Shown: positions 1 to 7,275, numbered from the stretch's first letter. The stretch: DNA of 11,482 bases from Ruminococcus flavefaciens (GCA_902796705.1 CADBQF010000210.1:1-11482); one strand, 5' to 3'. Numbers and translations are program-made. The notes: a model not told the origin generated them from the sequence alone.

Positions 1-183
1 GATCATATTCTTATGTACAGCATACTCATCGGCTGCACGGGGGAAAATGCTCTTCATATCGAAACTTCCTGATATTGCCGAAGCCATGATTGCCATACAG
101 AACACGATCAGCAGCATAAGAAGCAGAGTCTGCTTTTTGTGCTTTTTTATATTCGCAAAAGATAGTCTGAGGATCTTATTCAT
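1..183 (-). CDS. FtsX-family ABC transporter permease, N-terminal part (cut by window edge)
   Basis: Only the first 61 codons are visible, read on the minus strand from the ATG at 183 to the left edge. The protein starts MNKILRLSFANIKKHKKQ, a basic cytoplasmic N-terminus. A strongly hydrophobic helix follows (about residues 19-40, TLLLMLLIVFCMAIMASAIS), then the start of an extracellular part. This is the usual opening of MacB/FtsX-type permeases, whose first helix leads into an extracytoplasmic domain. The start codon lies one base after the TAA stop of the ATPase gene (stop at 185-187), so the two are almost certainly translationally coupled and form one exporter. The substrate cannot be told from this fragment. 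The family assignment rests on the N-terminal pattern and the ATPase partner. Confidence 0.82.
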   Translation of the reverse strand, partial: MNKILRLSFANIKKHKKQTLLLMLLIVFCMAIMASAISGSFDMKSIFPRAADEYAVHKNMI

Positions 184-184
184 A

Positions 185-943
185 TTACCACCCCATATCA
201 TCAAGGAATCTCTGTAATCCGCCTTGTCTGACGCTGATATCATCTGTGCCGAACGCAGACATATGATGTTCGCCAATGACCGCACCGTCACGGAGATATA
301 TCACTCTGTTTCCCCTGAGAGCTGTTTTCAGGTCGTGTGTTACCATTACGATGCTCTGACCTTTCGAGTTGAGTTCCGTGAATATATCAAGAACATCACA
401 GCTCGAAGCAGAGTTAAGGCTGCCTGTCGGCTCATCAGCAAAAAGTATCTTCGGCTCATTTATCACAGCTCTGACGATGCCGACTCTCTGACATTCACCG
501 CCTGAAAGCTGATTGGGATACTTGTCCCAGAGCTTTTCGCCTATGCCGACTTTTTTGAGAAGCGTGCCGGCTTTTCTGACGAGTTCGGGGCTGTTCTTCT
601 GTACCACGAGAGCTCCTGTCATTATATTATCGAAGACTGTCATATTTTCGAGCAGATATATGCTCTGGAAGACGAATCCGCAGTTTTCACGCCTGAAGAC
701 TGCGAGCTGATCGTTCGTGTACTTCGATATATCCTTGTCTGCGAAGTAAACGCTTCCCAGCGTCGGAGTATCCATTCCGGACAGTGCATAGAGCAGTGTG
801 GATTTGCCTGAACCGGACGCACCCATTATTATAGTAAAGTCCTTTTCCATGATCTCAAGATCAAGATTCTTTATGACGTGCTGCTGGATACTTCCGTTTG
901 AAAATGATTTGCAAAGCTTATCTGTGTGCAGTATCGTACTCAT
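185..943 (-). CDS. ABC transporter ATP-binding protein (MacB/LolD/Vex2-like)
   Basis: This is a 252-aa cytoplasmic ATPase that would power the FtsX-type permease encoded immediately downstream. Visible motifs are Walker A GASGSGKST at residues 41-49, Q-loop Gln93, signature LSGGE at 146-150, Walker B ILFADE at 166-171 and H-loop His203. The D-loop reads SLNS, with Asn177 where many relatives have Asp. As far as I recall this variant occurs in a Firmicutes subgroup, so it need not mean loss of function. The C-terminal tail (LQRFLDDMGW) is also typical of Firmicutes peptide and bacitracin-type exporter ATPases. The ATG at 941-943 has a GGAGG at 951-955 with 7-nt spacing. It lies in an operon with the gene at 1-183, driven from the promoter at about 992-1020. 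The exported compound is unknown. Confidence 0.95.
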   Translation of the reverse strand: MSTILHTDKLCKSFSNGSIQQHVIKNLDLEIMEKDFTIIMGASGSGKSTLLYALSGMDTPTLGSVYFADKDISKYTNDQLAVFRRENCGFVFQSIYLLENMTVFDNIMTGALVVQKNSPELVRKAGTLLKKVGIGEKLWDKYPNQLSGGECQRVGIVRAVINEPKILFADEPTGSLNSASSCDVLDIFTELNSKGQSIVMVTHDLKTALRGNRVIYLRDGAVIGEHHMSAFGTDDISVRQGGLQRFLDDMGW

Positions 944-991
944 TTTATACCTCCATTGTCAGCGGTAAGAAGTTTGTTTTTCCATGCTTTT

Positions 992-1020
992 ATTATACAC
1001 CACATTTTCTGAAAAGTCTT
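992..1020 (-). promoter_or_regulatory. Promoter of the 943->1 ABC operon
   Basis: On the minus strand there is a perfect TATAAT (997 to 992). It lies 17 nt downstream of a poor -35 hexamer, AAGACT (1020 to 1015, only the GAC core matches). The predicted start of transcription is near 985, giving a leader of about 40 nt before the ATG at 943. A good -10 with a weak -35, and a repeat array directly upstream, is the pattern of a promoter that needs an activator. No transcript data support it here. Confidence 0.65.
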
Positions 1021-1078
1021 TATCAGTTTACTATTTATTTCTTATCCGTTTACTATTTATTTCTTATCTGTTTATTAA
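1016..1078 (-). repeat. Tandem 22-bp repeats made of 11-bp half-sites; probable response-regulator operator
   Basis: Two 21-bp stretches (1026-1046 and 1048-1068) are identical, and a partial third copy starts at 1070, so the period is 22 bp. On the minus strand each unit splits into two related octamers on an 11-bp register: ATAAGAAA (1067-1060), ATAGTAAA (1056-1049), ATAAGAAA (1045-1038) and ATAGTAAA (1034-1027). Degenerate copies flank them: TTAATAAA at 1078-1071 and ATAAAGAC at 1023-1016. The last overlaps the -35 position of the promoter. Direct half-sites one helical turn apart are how OmpR/PhoB-family regulators bind. The response regulator at 5432-6106 is the obvious candidate, but that link is inferred. 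Confidence 0.7.
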
Positions 1079-1120
1079 ATAAAGATCACAGAAGGAGCGT
1101 TCATATCGATACTATTATGC

Positions 1121-1156
1121 AAAAAAATACCCCGGAGCTGTGTAAATGCTCCGAGG
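1121..1156 (-). terminator. Rho-independent terminator of the 5231->1181 ABC operon
   Basis: Read on the minus strand, CCTCGGAGC (1156-1148) pairs with GCTCCGGGG (1138-1130) over 9 bp with one G-T wobble around a 9-nt loop. TA and seven Ts follow (down to 1121). It sits about 25 nt after the permease stop codon at 1181-1183. Confidence 0.93.
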
Positions 1157-1180
1157 CAGATGATGATTCTTATTATGATG

Positions 1181-4100
1181 TCAGTCGTTTTCCGCAATAA
1201 AGTCAAGTATCGTATCTGCGATCTCCTGCGGATGCTGGGCGTACATTATGGAGTGTTCGCCGGGACAGGATACAAGGCGGCAGTTTCCGATCATTTCCGC
1301 AAAAGGCTCTATGTCGAAGCTGAACAGTCTCTTATAGTACCAGCCGTTCATGTTCCAGTCATTTTGGGCATTTTCTTCGGGAGTGCCGGTGAATTTTTTC
1401 CCTGCTGCCGCATAGTCTGCTTCCATGAGCCTGTATGATACAACGGAATCTTCCATACTGAGCGGCATAGTGTAAAAATAGAGCTTGGGAGTATCGGTCG
1501 GCTTTATGAGCCTGCGGAGTTTTTCCGTTTCCTGCTTTTCGAGGAAGATCTCTGAGACAAGGGCTGATGTATAGAGTTTGCGGTCACAGATATCCGAAAG
1601 TTCAAGCTGTTCCTTTGAAAATATAGCTGTACCGTAAGCTATCTCATCTTCATTGTGTCCGGCAGGGAATAACCTGTCAAACCCGAACCATTCCCTGACC
1701 TGTTCATGCCGGATATCCTTTCTCAAAGACTTTTCCGAATAGAACATATCGGTCATGTGAGTCGTCCATACATCTTTTTCCGTAATAGTAGTTCCGTCAA
1801 AAAAGACTATTGCTTCCACCTCGTCAGGATATTCAGCTTCCCAGTAAAGGGCATAGTAACTGCCGTATGAATGTGCCATGAGGATATACGGGCCTTTGAT
1901 ACCGTCGTTTCTAAGAGCTTCTCTCATATCGCTGACGACCTGTTCGACGGTCTGCGGCTTGTCCGAATCATCACTGAATCCATAGCCTGCATGATCGGGA
2001 TAGACTATGGTATTATCCTTTCCGAGCAGTTCATTGAGTTCCTCGGTCATAACAGGAAAATCATTGCAGCCAAGACCGGCTATGCCGACGATAGTGTGTT
2101 TTCCGTTTTCTGCACCGGTGCGGTAGACGTTCATTCTGCCGCTGTCCGTCTTTACAAGATGCAGATAGCCTGCCTCTTCATAGGCTTTGAGGTCTTTGTG
2201 ATATGAGATCACACTGTAGGTGCGAAGTCCTGCGATAATGAGAAGTGCTGCACCTGCCAATGCGATAAGGCAGTTCCGGAATAGATGCGTTTTTTTCAGG
2301 TCGAGCTGTATCTCCGAGCCACGTATCTGTTCGGAAAGGCTGTCTGAAGCCTGCTTTTTCAGCATGATGAGCGATGCAGTGCAGCCTGCTGCGAATGCCG
2401 TCACAGATGCCGCTGTACAGCGGACAAACGGTATAACATGGTCGAAATGTATCAGGTCGAGCATCGATTTCCGTATCTCATCGTTTTCGTCAGGATATAA
2501 TGAATTTATAAGGGAAGTCATTATCGTTTCCGTGCCGAATATCAGGACTGCACACAGAATGAGCGATATCATCAGTGCTGTTCCCGTGAATTGCAGACAT
2601 TCGATAACAGTCATGCCCGCAAGCTGTCTGTCCGTCATTCCGACGCATTGCAGAGAAGCCATTTCGCCCCGGCGGTTTGCTATACCGGTCAGGATTATAT
2701 TGATAAGATCGATAAGTGCCATTACTGCGATGAGGATATTCAGCATAAGCACGAAAGTCCTTATCGATGAGATGACATTGTGTATGGTGCGTCTTATGCG
2801 GTAGATATTTTCGGTGACTTCGATATTATCCCTGTGTTCCTCAAACCAGTCTGTCATTATCTTTTCATCAGCGGAATTCAGAGAACCGCTGCCGGAGTAT
2901 GTGACATAACATTCAGGTCTGTTCCGGTCATCTTTGAAATATTTCCGGCTGATATCAGCGTAAGTCTCCTCCGCACCTATCAGAGTGCTGTGAACGGCAT
3001 AGAAAGTTTTTACTCCATGACCTGATGCTTTTACTGCAAGATCAATGCTGACTGTCTCCTTTTTTTCTTTTTTCCGCCTGACCGGTTCGCTGTCATTTTC
3101 GTCAGCATAAACGGCCGCAGTATTCACCGAGACATTGAGCGAGCCTTTTTCCAGAGAAGATGAGAGTTCCTTGTATTTGTCACTGTTGAGGTCGCAGACG
3201 TATCCGCCGGAGGAAACGAGTTCCTCATAGCTTACAGGCGGAGCGTCTCCGAACATTTTTCTGTAGCTCTCCCTGTTGACGTATTCCACTATGAAACGCA
3301 CACCGGAGTCATTATCCCTGACGAATAAAGGCATCGAGATGCCGATATCCCTGAACAGTCCACTGTCCTTTATCTCCTGTTCGCTCTCCTTGTAAGAGCC
3401 GCTGTCCGTATAATTGAGCTGAACTATAAAGTCGCAGTCATAGACGTTGGAATCTATTGTCCTGATGATAGCATATTCTGCCGAATCAACGAGTGTCACG
3501 AACGATGCGAACATCGTTATCGAAACAGTCAGCGTCAGAACAGTTATTCTGAACCGCTTTTTCTGCCGTCTTGCATTTCGTGAAGCGAGGCTTCCGGAGA
3601 CACCGAACAGAAGACCGGAAAGCGAGCGGCGTTTTATCTTCTTAACGTCACTTTCACGAGTCGTTATCGTTTCCATCGGTGCTTTGCGGACTGCACGCAT
3701 ACCTACTCCGTATGCCGACAGGAAAACCCAGATGATACCTACAGTTGCAGATATGAGGAGCATTCTGATATCAACGGAGAAAGGCAGGCTGAGCTTTGCA
3801 TTCGTCATTCCCTGGAAAAGCTGTGCCAGTCCCGCTGCAAGAAGTGAATGATACATAAGATAAGCAAGTCCCGTTCCGACAGCCAGACCGAGCGGAACGG
3901 CGATCATGCAGAGCCGCAGTCCTTCTGATGTTATTATCCGGACGATCTGTTCCGGTGTCGCTCCTATCGAACGAAGCACGCCGTAATGACGTTCACGCTC
4001 TTTCGACGAGACTTCAAATGCCGTATCTATGACGAGCCGCAGAGCAAATGCGATAATTACAGCAAATCCGAAGAAAAGGCAGAATATCCGCAGATTATAA

Positions 4101-4531
4101 AACTTTGCTTCATCGCCTATGGAGTCGAGCTGCATGAGCTTTGTGTTCCATTCGTATTTTTCTTTTGCAAAAAGTTCAGATGCACCTATTTTTTCAAGAT
4201 GATCCTGAAGCCAGATATCCTTGTCGCCTATATCTTTTCCGAAGAGTATGCAGGCAAAGGCTTTGTCGTCCTTTTCTAAGTCGAGCTGAAAGCTGCGTAT
4301 GGCATCATCTTCCACCAGAGCTTCTGCCTGTTCTTCTGTAAGTCCATGTACAGCGAGGTGGAACGGCTTGGAACTGTATGCCGTTCTTCTGCTGCAGTCG
4401 ATATAGACGCTGTAGAGCAGGAATATCATCGTGAGTACAGCTACAGCGGAAGCTATGCTTATCACAGTGAAGACGGACTGACGTTTCTGTGCCTTTATAT
4501 ACCGTGAGGCAAGGAGACTCTCATATCTCAT
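1181..4531 (-). CDS. FtsX-family ABC permease fused to a C-terminal alpha/beta hydrolase
   Basis: This 1116-aa membrane protein is longer than ordinary two-half FtsX/BceB-type permeases. The first FtsX half has a helix at about 21-42, an extracellular part 43-148, a helix at 149-171, a cytoplasmic coupling region with ERHYGVLRSIGATPEQ, and helices at about 205-229 and 256-275. The second half has a helix at about 328-348, a roughly 240-aa extracellular domain, a helix at 590-615, coupling region RRGEMASLQCVGMTDRQ, and helices at about 643-668 and 700-724. A ninth helix (about 751-772) follows, then a hydrolase domain from about 785: nucleophile elbow MAHSYGS with Ser888, DHAGYGFSD at 846-854, and GEH with likely catalytic His1093. 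Nine helices starting inside place the hydrolase outside the cell. The ATG at 4529-4531 overlaps the ATPase gene by 11 bp and has AAGGAG at 4546-4541. The frame is continuous, so the fusion is encoded. Substrate and hydrolase activity are unknown. Confidence 0.93.
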   Translation of the reverse strand: MRYESLLASRYIKAQKRQSVFTVISIASAVAVLTMIFLLYSVYIDCSRRTAYSSKPFHLAVHGLTEEQAEALVEDDAIRSFQLDLEKDDKAFACILFGKDIGDKDIWLQDHLEKIGASELFAKEKYEWNTKLMQLDSIGDEAKFYNLRIFCLFFGFAVIIAFALRLVIDTAFEVSSKERERHYGVLRSIGATPEQIVRIITSEGLRLCMIAVPLGLAVGTGLAYLMYHSLLAAGLAQLFQGMTNAKLSLPFSVDIRMLLISATVGIIWVFLSAYGVGMRAVRKAPMETITTRESDVKKIKRRSLSGLLFGVSGSLASRNARRQKKRFRITVLTLTVSITMFASFVTLVDSAEYAIIRTIDSNVYDCDFIVQLNYTDSGSYKESEQEIKDSGLFRDIGISMPLFVRDNDSGVRFIVEYVNRESYRKMFGDAPPVSYEELVSSGGYVCDLNSDKYKELSSSLEKGSLNVSVNTAAVYADENDSEPVRRKKEKKETVSIDLAVKASGHGVKTFYAVHSTLIGAEETYADISRKYFKDDRNRPECYVTYSGSGSLNSADEKIMTDWFEEHRDNIEVTENIYRIRRTIHNVISSIRTFVLMLNILIAVMALIDLINIILTGIANRRGEMASLQCVGMTDRQLAGMTVIECLQFTGTALMISLILCAVLIFGTETIMTSLINSLYPDENDEIRKSMLDLIHFDHVIPFVRCTAASVTAFAAGCTASLIMLKKQASDSLSEQIRGSEIQLDLKKTHLFRNCLIALAGAALLIIAGLRTYSVISYHKDLKAYEEAGYLHLVKTDSGRMNVYRTGAENGKHTIVGIAGLGCNDFPVMTEELNELLGKDNTIVYPDHAGYGFSDDSDKPQTVEQVVSDMREALRNDGIKGPYILMAHSYGSYYALYWEAEYPDEVEAIVFFDGTTITEKDVWTTHMTDMFYSEKSLRKDIRHEQVREWFGFDRLFPAGHNEDEIAYGTAIFSKEQLELSDICDRKLYTSALVSEIFLEKQETEKLRRLIKPTDTPKLYFYTMPLSMEDSVVSYRLMEADYAAAGKKFTGTPEENAQNDWNMNGWYYKRLFSFDIEPFAEMIGNCRLVSCPGEHSIMYAQHPQEIADTILDFIAEND
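1184..2179 (-). other. Alpha/beta-hydrolase domain at the C-terminus of the permease
   Basis: This covers residues about 785-1116 of the permease. The strand HTIVGIAGLG (812-821) is followed by the likely oxyanion-hole segment. DHAGYGFSD corresponds to the strand 4 region of lipase/esterase-type hydrolases. Ser888 sits in A-H-S-Y-G-S (codon 1868-1870). The strand EAIVFFDGTT carries Asp912, and a lid-like insertion spans about 915-1075. His1093 (codon 1253-1255) lies in CPGEHSIMYAQHPQEIADTI, the usual strand 8 and last-helix pattern. The acid residue is not certain: Asp912 or an acidic residue after strand 7 (TPKLYFY, 1014-1020). All parts of an active enzyme appear present. The substrate class (ester, peptide, lipid or drug) cannot be read from the sequence. 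Confidence 0.88.
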
Positions 4532-5231
4532 CGCTCTCAGCTCCTTTCAGGAAAGTATTTGCTTCATCTGAAATGATCCTGCCGTCGCTCAGAACGATTA
4601 TCCTGTCACACTGTTCAGCTATATGTTCGTCATGAGTGATGATGATCGTGGTCTGTTTGAGTTCACGGTTGGAGCGGCGGAGAAGTTCCATTATCTCAGA
4701 GCTGTTTTTGCTGTCGAGATTTCCTGTCGGCTCATCTGCGAGTATCACCTGCGGCGATGTGAACAAAGCTCTTCCGATTGAAACTCTCTGCTGCTGACCT
4801 CCGGACATCTGCGAGGGAAGATGATTCCGACGCTCCCGGAGACCAAGCATATCAAGGATTTTTTCAAGGTGTTCCATATCAGGCTTGCGGCCGTCCATGC
4901 GAAGCGGCAGAGTGATATTCTCCTCGGCTGTCAGCACAGGTATCAGGTTGTAGAACTGATATATAAGCCCGACCTGCCTTCTGCGGAATATGGCCAGTTC
5001 ACGGTTGGTCTGCTGAAAAACGTCCTGTCCGTCGAGCCAGATCTTTCCCGAAGTCGGACGGTCAACTGCACCTATCATGTGCAGCAGAGTCGATTTTCCA
5101 GAACCGCTCGCACCGACGACGGCTACCATCTGACCTTTCGGCACACTGAACGATACTCCGTCAACGGCTCTGACTTCATTTTCACCCTTTCCGTATATCT
5201 TGCAAAGATCTTCAACTTTTAATAATTCCAT
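4521..5231 (-). CDS. ABC transporter ATP-binding protein (MacB/LolD-like), partner of the permease-hydrolase
   Basis: This is a 236-aa ATPase from the ATG at 5229-5231. An upstream in-frame ATG at 5276 would add 15 residues (MWIWYDNIKRTGGIV), but it lies upstream of the predicted transcription start. The 5231 start instead has GGGAGG at 5244-5239 with 7-nt spacing and gives the normal family N-terminus MELLKVEDLCKIYG. Motifs in this numbering are Walker A GASGSGKST at 40-48, Q-loop Gln92, signature MSGGQ at 142-146, Walker B VILADE at 162-167, D-loop NLDS at 171-174 and His200. The gene overlaps the start of the permease-hydrolase by 11 bp, so the two are translationally coupled subunits of one exporter. 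It diverges from the two-component genes that begin at 5432. Confidence 0.95.
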   Translation of the reverse strand: MELLKVEDLCKIYGKGENEVRAVDGVSFSVPKGQMVAVVGASGSGKSTLLHMIGAVDRPTSGKIWLDGQDVFQQTNRELAIFRRRQVGLIYQFYNLIPVLTAEENITLPLRMDGRKPDMEHLEKILDMLGLRERRNHLPSQMSGGQQQRVSIGRALFTSPQVILADEPTGNLDSKNSSEIMELLRRSNRELKQTTIIITHDEHIAEQCDRIIVLSDGRIISDEANTFLKGAESDEI

Positions 5232-5258
5232 AACGATACCTCCCGTTCTTTTGATATT

Positions 5259-5287
5259 ATCATACCATATCCACATGACAATATCAT
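5259..5287 (-). promoter_or_regulatory. Probable promoter of the 5231->1181 ABC operon
   Basis: On the minus strand an extended -10, TGGTATGAT (TATGAT at 5264-5259), follows ATGATA (5287-5282, 4 of 6 to the -35 consensus) with 17-nt spacing. This would give a short leader of about 20 nt carrying the GGGAGG at 5244-5239. A second, poorer candidate lies further upstream (ATGACA with GATAAT). The half-site array seen at 1016-1078 is not recognisable here. Confidence 0.5.
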
Positions 5288-5346
5288 TATCTGAATCTTA
5301 CAGTTTTGTCATCTTCTGTGAAGTTGTGTACTTATTTGCCGTCCGC

Positions 5347-5375
5347 TTGCATTAGCTTTCCATTCGTGCTATAAT
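5347..5375 (+). promoter_or_regulatory. Promoter of the two-component (and possibly MATE) operon
   Basis: TTGCAT (5347-5352) is followed after 17 nt by TATAAT (5370-5375), preceded by TGC, which makes an extended -10. A second TATAAT at 5378-5383 lies just downstream. Transcription would begin near 5382, about 50 nt before the response-regulator ATG. It is divergent from the ABC promoter at 5259-5287, about 60 nt away, so one regulator could act on both. Confidence 0.72.
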
Positions 5376-5431
5376 ATTATAATGAACGCCAAAAGATCTT
5401 GTCGTTTGATATAAAAACGGAGGTGAAAGCT

Positions 5432-6106
5432 ATGCCGAAAGTCCTGCTTGTCGAGGACGACGAACAGCTTGCTAAATTTCTTATGCGTTTCCTGAATTCA
5501 GAGGGATATGCCACAGACTATGCCGGCGGACAGAAAGACGCTCTGCGTTTGTTCGGGGAAAATGTTTATGACTGTATACTGCTCGATATATCGCTGAAAG
5601 ACGGCAGCGGCTATTCCGTTTGTGCTGCTGTCAAGGCAGAAAATGATACTCCCGTGATATTCATTACGGCATCTGCTGACGAAGCCTGCACTGTCGCCGG
5701 ATTCGAGATAGGAGCTGATGATTATATCGGAAAGCCTTTCGGCACAAGAGAGCTTCTTGCACGTATGAAAAACGTCATGCGAAGGCATCAGCGGACTTCT
5801 CCCCTGCTCCAATGCAGGAATGTCTCTGTCGATCCTATCAGGGGGATAGTTTACAAAAACGGTGCGGAGCTGACGCTTTCCGCTCTGGAATACCGCCTGC
5901 TGCTCGTATTCTTCTCAAATAAAAACCAGCTCCTCTCCCGTGACAGGCTCGCTGAGGAACTGTGGTCGCTCACAAAGGAATTCGTATCAGACAACACTCT
6001 CAGCGTATATATCCGCCGCCTGCGTGAGAAGATAGAAAACGATCCGCAGCAGCCTGAGATAATAATTACCGTAAGAGGCCTCGGCTACAAGGCGGTGGAC
6101 GCATGA
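5432..6106 (+). CDS. OmpR/PhoB-family response regulator
   Basis: This is a 224-aa cytoplasmic transcription regulator. The receiver domain spans residues 1-115 with the acidic pair Asp9/Asp10, phosphoacceptor Asp52 (ILLDISL), Thr79 and Lys101 in the KPF motif. The winged-helix DNA-binding domain (about 126-221) has the typical LTLSALEYRLL and NTLSVYIRRLREKI segments and ends VRGLGYKAV. The ATG at 5432-5434 is preferred over an earlier in-frame TTG at 5399 because GGAGGTGA at 5420-5427 fits only the ATG and the protein then begins MPKVLLVEDD. Its stop overlaps the kinase start by 4 nt (ATGA), so the pair is coupled. Likely targets are the two divergent ABC operons. The half-site array at 1016-1078 has the spacing this family prefers. 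Confidence 0.95.
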   Translation: MPKVLLVEDDEQLAKFLMRFLNSEGYATDYAGGQKDALRLFGENVYDCILLDISLKDGSGYSVCAAVKAENDTPVIFITASADEACTVAGFEIGADDYIGKPFGTRELLARMKNVMRRHQRTSPLLQCRNVSVDPIRGIVYKNGAELTLSALEYRLLLVFFSNKNQLLSRDRLAEELWSLTKEFVSDNTLSVYIRRLREKIENDPQQPEIIITVRGLGYKAVDA

Positions 6107-7092
6107 CAGACCAGAAACGACGGCTAATACATATCCTGCTGACGGTATCAGCGGCGGCTGTTTGTGCTTTCATCAGCATTCCGTGTGCTGCTGCGGCAGC
6201 GGCAATGTCGGCAGTCCTGTTCGTTTTATATGAGATCATGTTCCGGCAGAGGAAAGATAAGGTCATGGAGCTTTGCGACGATATTGACCGTATACTGCGT
6301 AACGATGACTCTATCTCTTTCGATGAGTACAAAGAGGGCGAACTGAGCGTCCTTTCATCTGAGATACACAAAATGACTATCCGTCTGCGTGAACAGAATA
6401 CAGAACTCAAACGTGAAAAACAGTTCGCCAAGGAAGCACTCGAAGACATCTCACATCAGCTCCGGACTCCGCTGACTTCCGTGATGATGATACTCGGTCT
6501 GATGAATTCCTCCGATCTTACGGAAAGCGACAGAATGGAATATCTCCGTGATCTTTACGAACTCCTTGCACGCATGAAATGGCTGATAGAAACGATGCTC
6601 AGCCTTTCACGCATAGAGGCGGACGCTGTTAAGTTTACAAGCAGCACCTTTTCCTGCCGTGAACTTATCACACGCTCGGTCGAGACTGTTTCCGTTACTG
6701 CGGAACTGAAAGGCGTCGGGATAAAGACCGAGATAACAGGAGAACCCGATCTTACCGGCGATATACATTATACTTCCGAAGCTGTAGTCAATCTGCTGAA
6801 AAATGCAATCGAACACACTCCGGAGGGCGGAACGGTCACGATATCAGCAAAAGGCAATAATATCTCCACAGAGATAACGATCTCCGACACCGGCGAGGGT
6901 ATCCCGGAAGATGAGCTTCCGCATATTTTCGAGAGGTTCTACCGCTCATCGGAGTACACAAAGAACGGTTTCGGCATAGGACTTGCCTTTGCCAAGAAGA
7001 TGATCTCCGCCCAGAACGGCAGCCTCAGAGCCGCCAACCGCAAGCCTCACGGAGCGGTCTTCGTGATACATTTTTACAAGACGGCTGTATAA
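6103..7092 (+). CDS. Sensor histidine kinase with minimal extracellular loop
   Basis: This 329-aa membrane kinase is the partner of the preceding response regulator. Residues about 8-47 form one long hydrophobic stretch that reads best as two helices joined by only a few residues, so there is no extracellular sensor domain. The dimerisation/phosphoacceptor helix has EDISHQLRTPLTS with His118. The ATPase domain has the N-box NLLKNAIEH (230-238), G1 box SDTGEGIP (261-268), F-box HIFERFY (274-280) and G2 box GFGIG (289-293). The length and absent loop resemble intramembrane-sensing kinases of Firmicutes such as BceS, which read the state of a partner ABC transporter. The H-box itself is the common HQLRTP type rather than that of BceS, so orthology is not claimed. 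Expected location is the cytoplasmic membrane. Confidence 0.95.
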   Translation: MTDQKRRLIHILLTVSAAAVCAFISIPCAAAAAAMSAVLFVLYEIMFRQRKDKVMELCDDIDRILRNDDSISFDEYKEGELSVLSSEIHKMTIRLREQNTELKREKQFAKEALEDISHQLRTPLTSVMMILGLMNSSDLTESDRMEYLRDLYELLARMKWLIETMLSLSRIEADAVKFTSSTFSCRELITRSVETVSVTAELKGVGIKTEITGEPDLTGDIHYTSEAVVNLLKNAIEHTPEGGTVTISAKGNNISTEITISDTGEGIPEDELPHIFERFYRSSEYTKNGFGIGLAFAKKMISAQNGSLRAANRKPHGAVFVIHFYKTAV

Positions 7093-7164
7093 GTCTTTTT
7101 CAAAAGATATTCAGCCGGTCAGAATCCGGGCAGCGTAATGCTGCTCTGCTGTAAATGGAGTGAT

Positions 7165-7275
7165 ATGATGACACATAAAGAAAAAAACCTGTTCACCACA
7201 GTCTGTCCGTATATGTCCGCTCTTGCGGCTGATGTTCCGGAGGAGATACTCAATAGTCAGGTGATGCAGCTATGA
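7165..7275 (+). CDS. Small ORF (36 aa) translationally coupled to the MATE gene
   Basis: This short frame lies between the kinase and the MATE gene. Two tandem ATGs (7165 and 7168) follow GGAG at 7157-7160; the second has better spacing (7 nt). The peptide reads MMTHKEKNLFTTVCPYMS then ALAADVPEEILNSQVMQL, with one Cys and no membrane helix. Its TGA (7273-7275) overlaps the MATE ATG (7272-7274) in an ATGA junction, the strongest sign that it is translated. I do not recognise a family. It may be a leader peptide whose translation opens the MATE start, a small accessory protein, or the remnant of a longer gene. It could share a transcript with the two-component genes, since no clear terminator lies in the 72-nt gap after the kinase. 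Confidence 0.6.
   Translation: MMTHKEKNLFTTVCPYMSALAADVPEEILNSQVMQL

Noticed and set aside
177..177. Loss of function of the 185-943 ATPase because Asn177 (protein numbering) replaces the D-loop Asp
   Set aside because: All catalytic motifs are intact, and this substitution is, to my knowledge, common in a Firmicutes subgroup of these ATPases.
5232..5276. A longer N-terminus for the ATPase from an ATG at 5276
   Set aside because: The extra 15 residues have no family match, no ribosome binding site precedes them, and they overlap the predicted promoter. The start at 5231 has GGGAGG at the right distance.
5277..5346. A copy of the half-site array between the divergent ABC and two-component promoters
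   Set aside because: Only scattered partial matches such as ATAAGTAC are present, and they do not keep the 11-bp register.
5399..5431. A TTG start for the response regulator 11 codons earlier
   Set aside because: The GGAGGTGA lies inside this stretch and points to the ATG at 5432, which gives the normal receiver-domain start.
7078..7106. Possible terminator just after the kinase gene (AAGAC/GTCTT and CTTTT/AAAAG pairings)
   Set aside because: The stems are only 5 bp, the first has a 10-nt loop, and the T-run is short and interrupted. It is too weak to call, so read-through into the MATE gene remains possible.
7130..7144. Hairpin GCAGC/GCTGC between the kinase and the 36-aa ORF
   Set aside because: It is a 5-bp stem with a 5-nt loop and no T-run. 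It could form by chance, and no riboswitch-like context was recognised.
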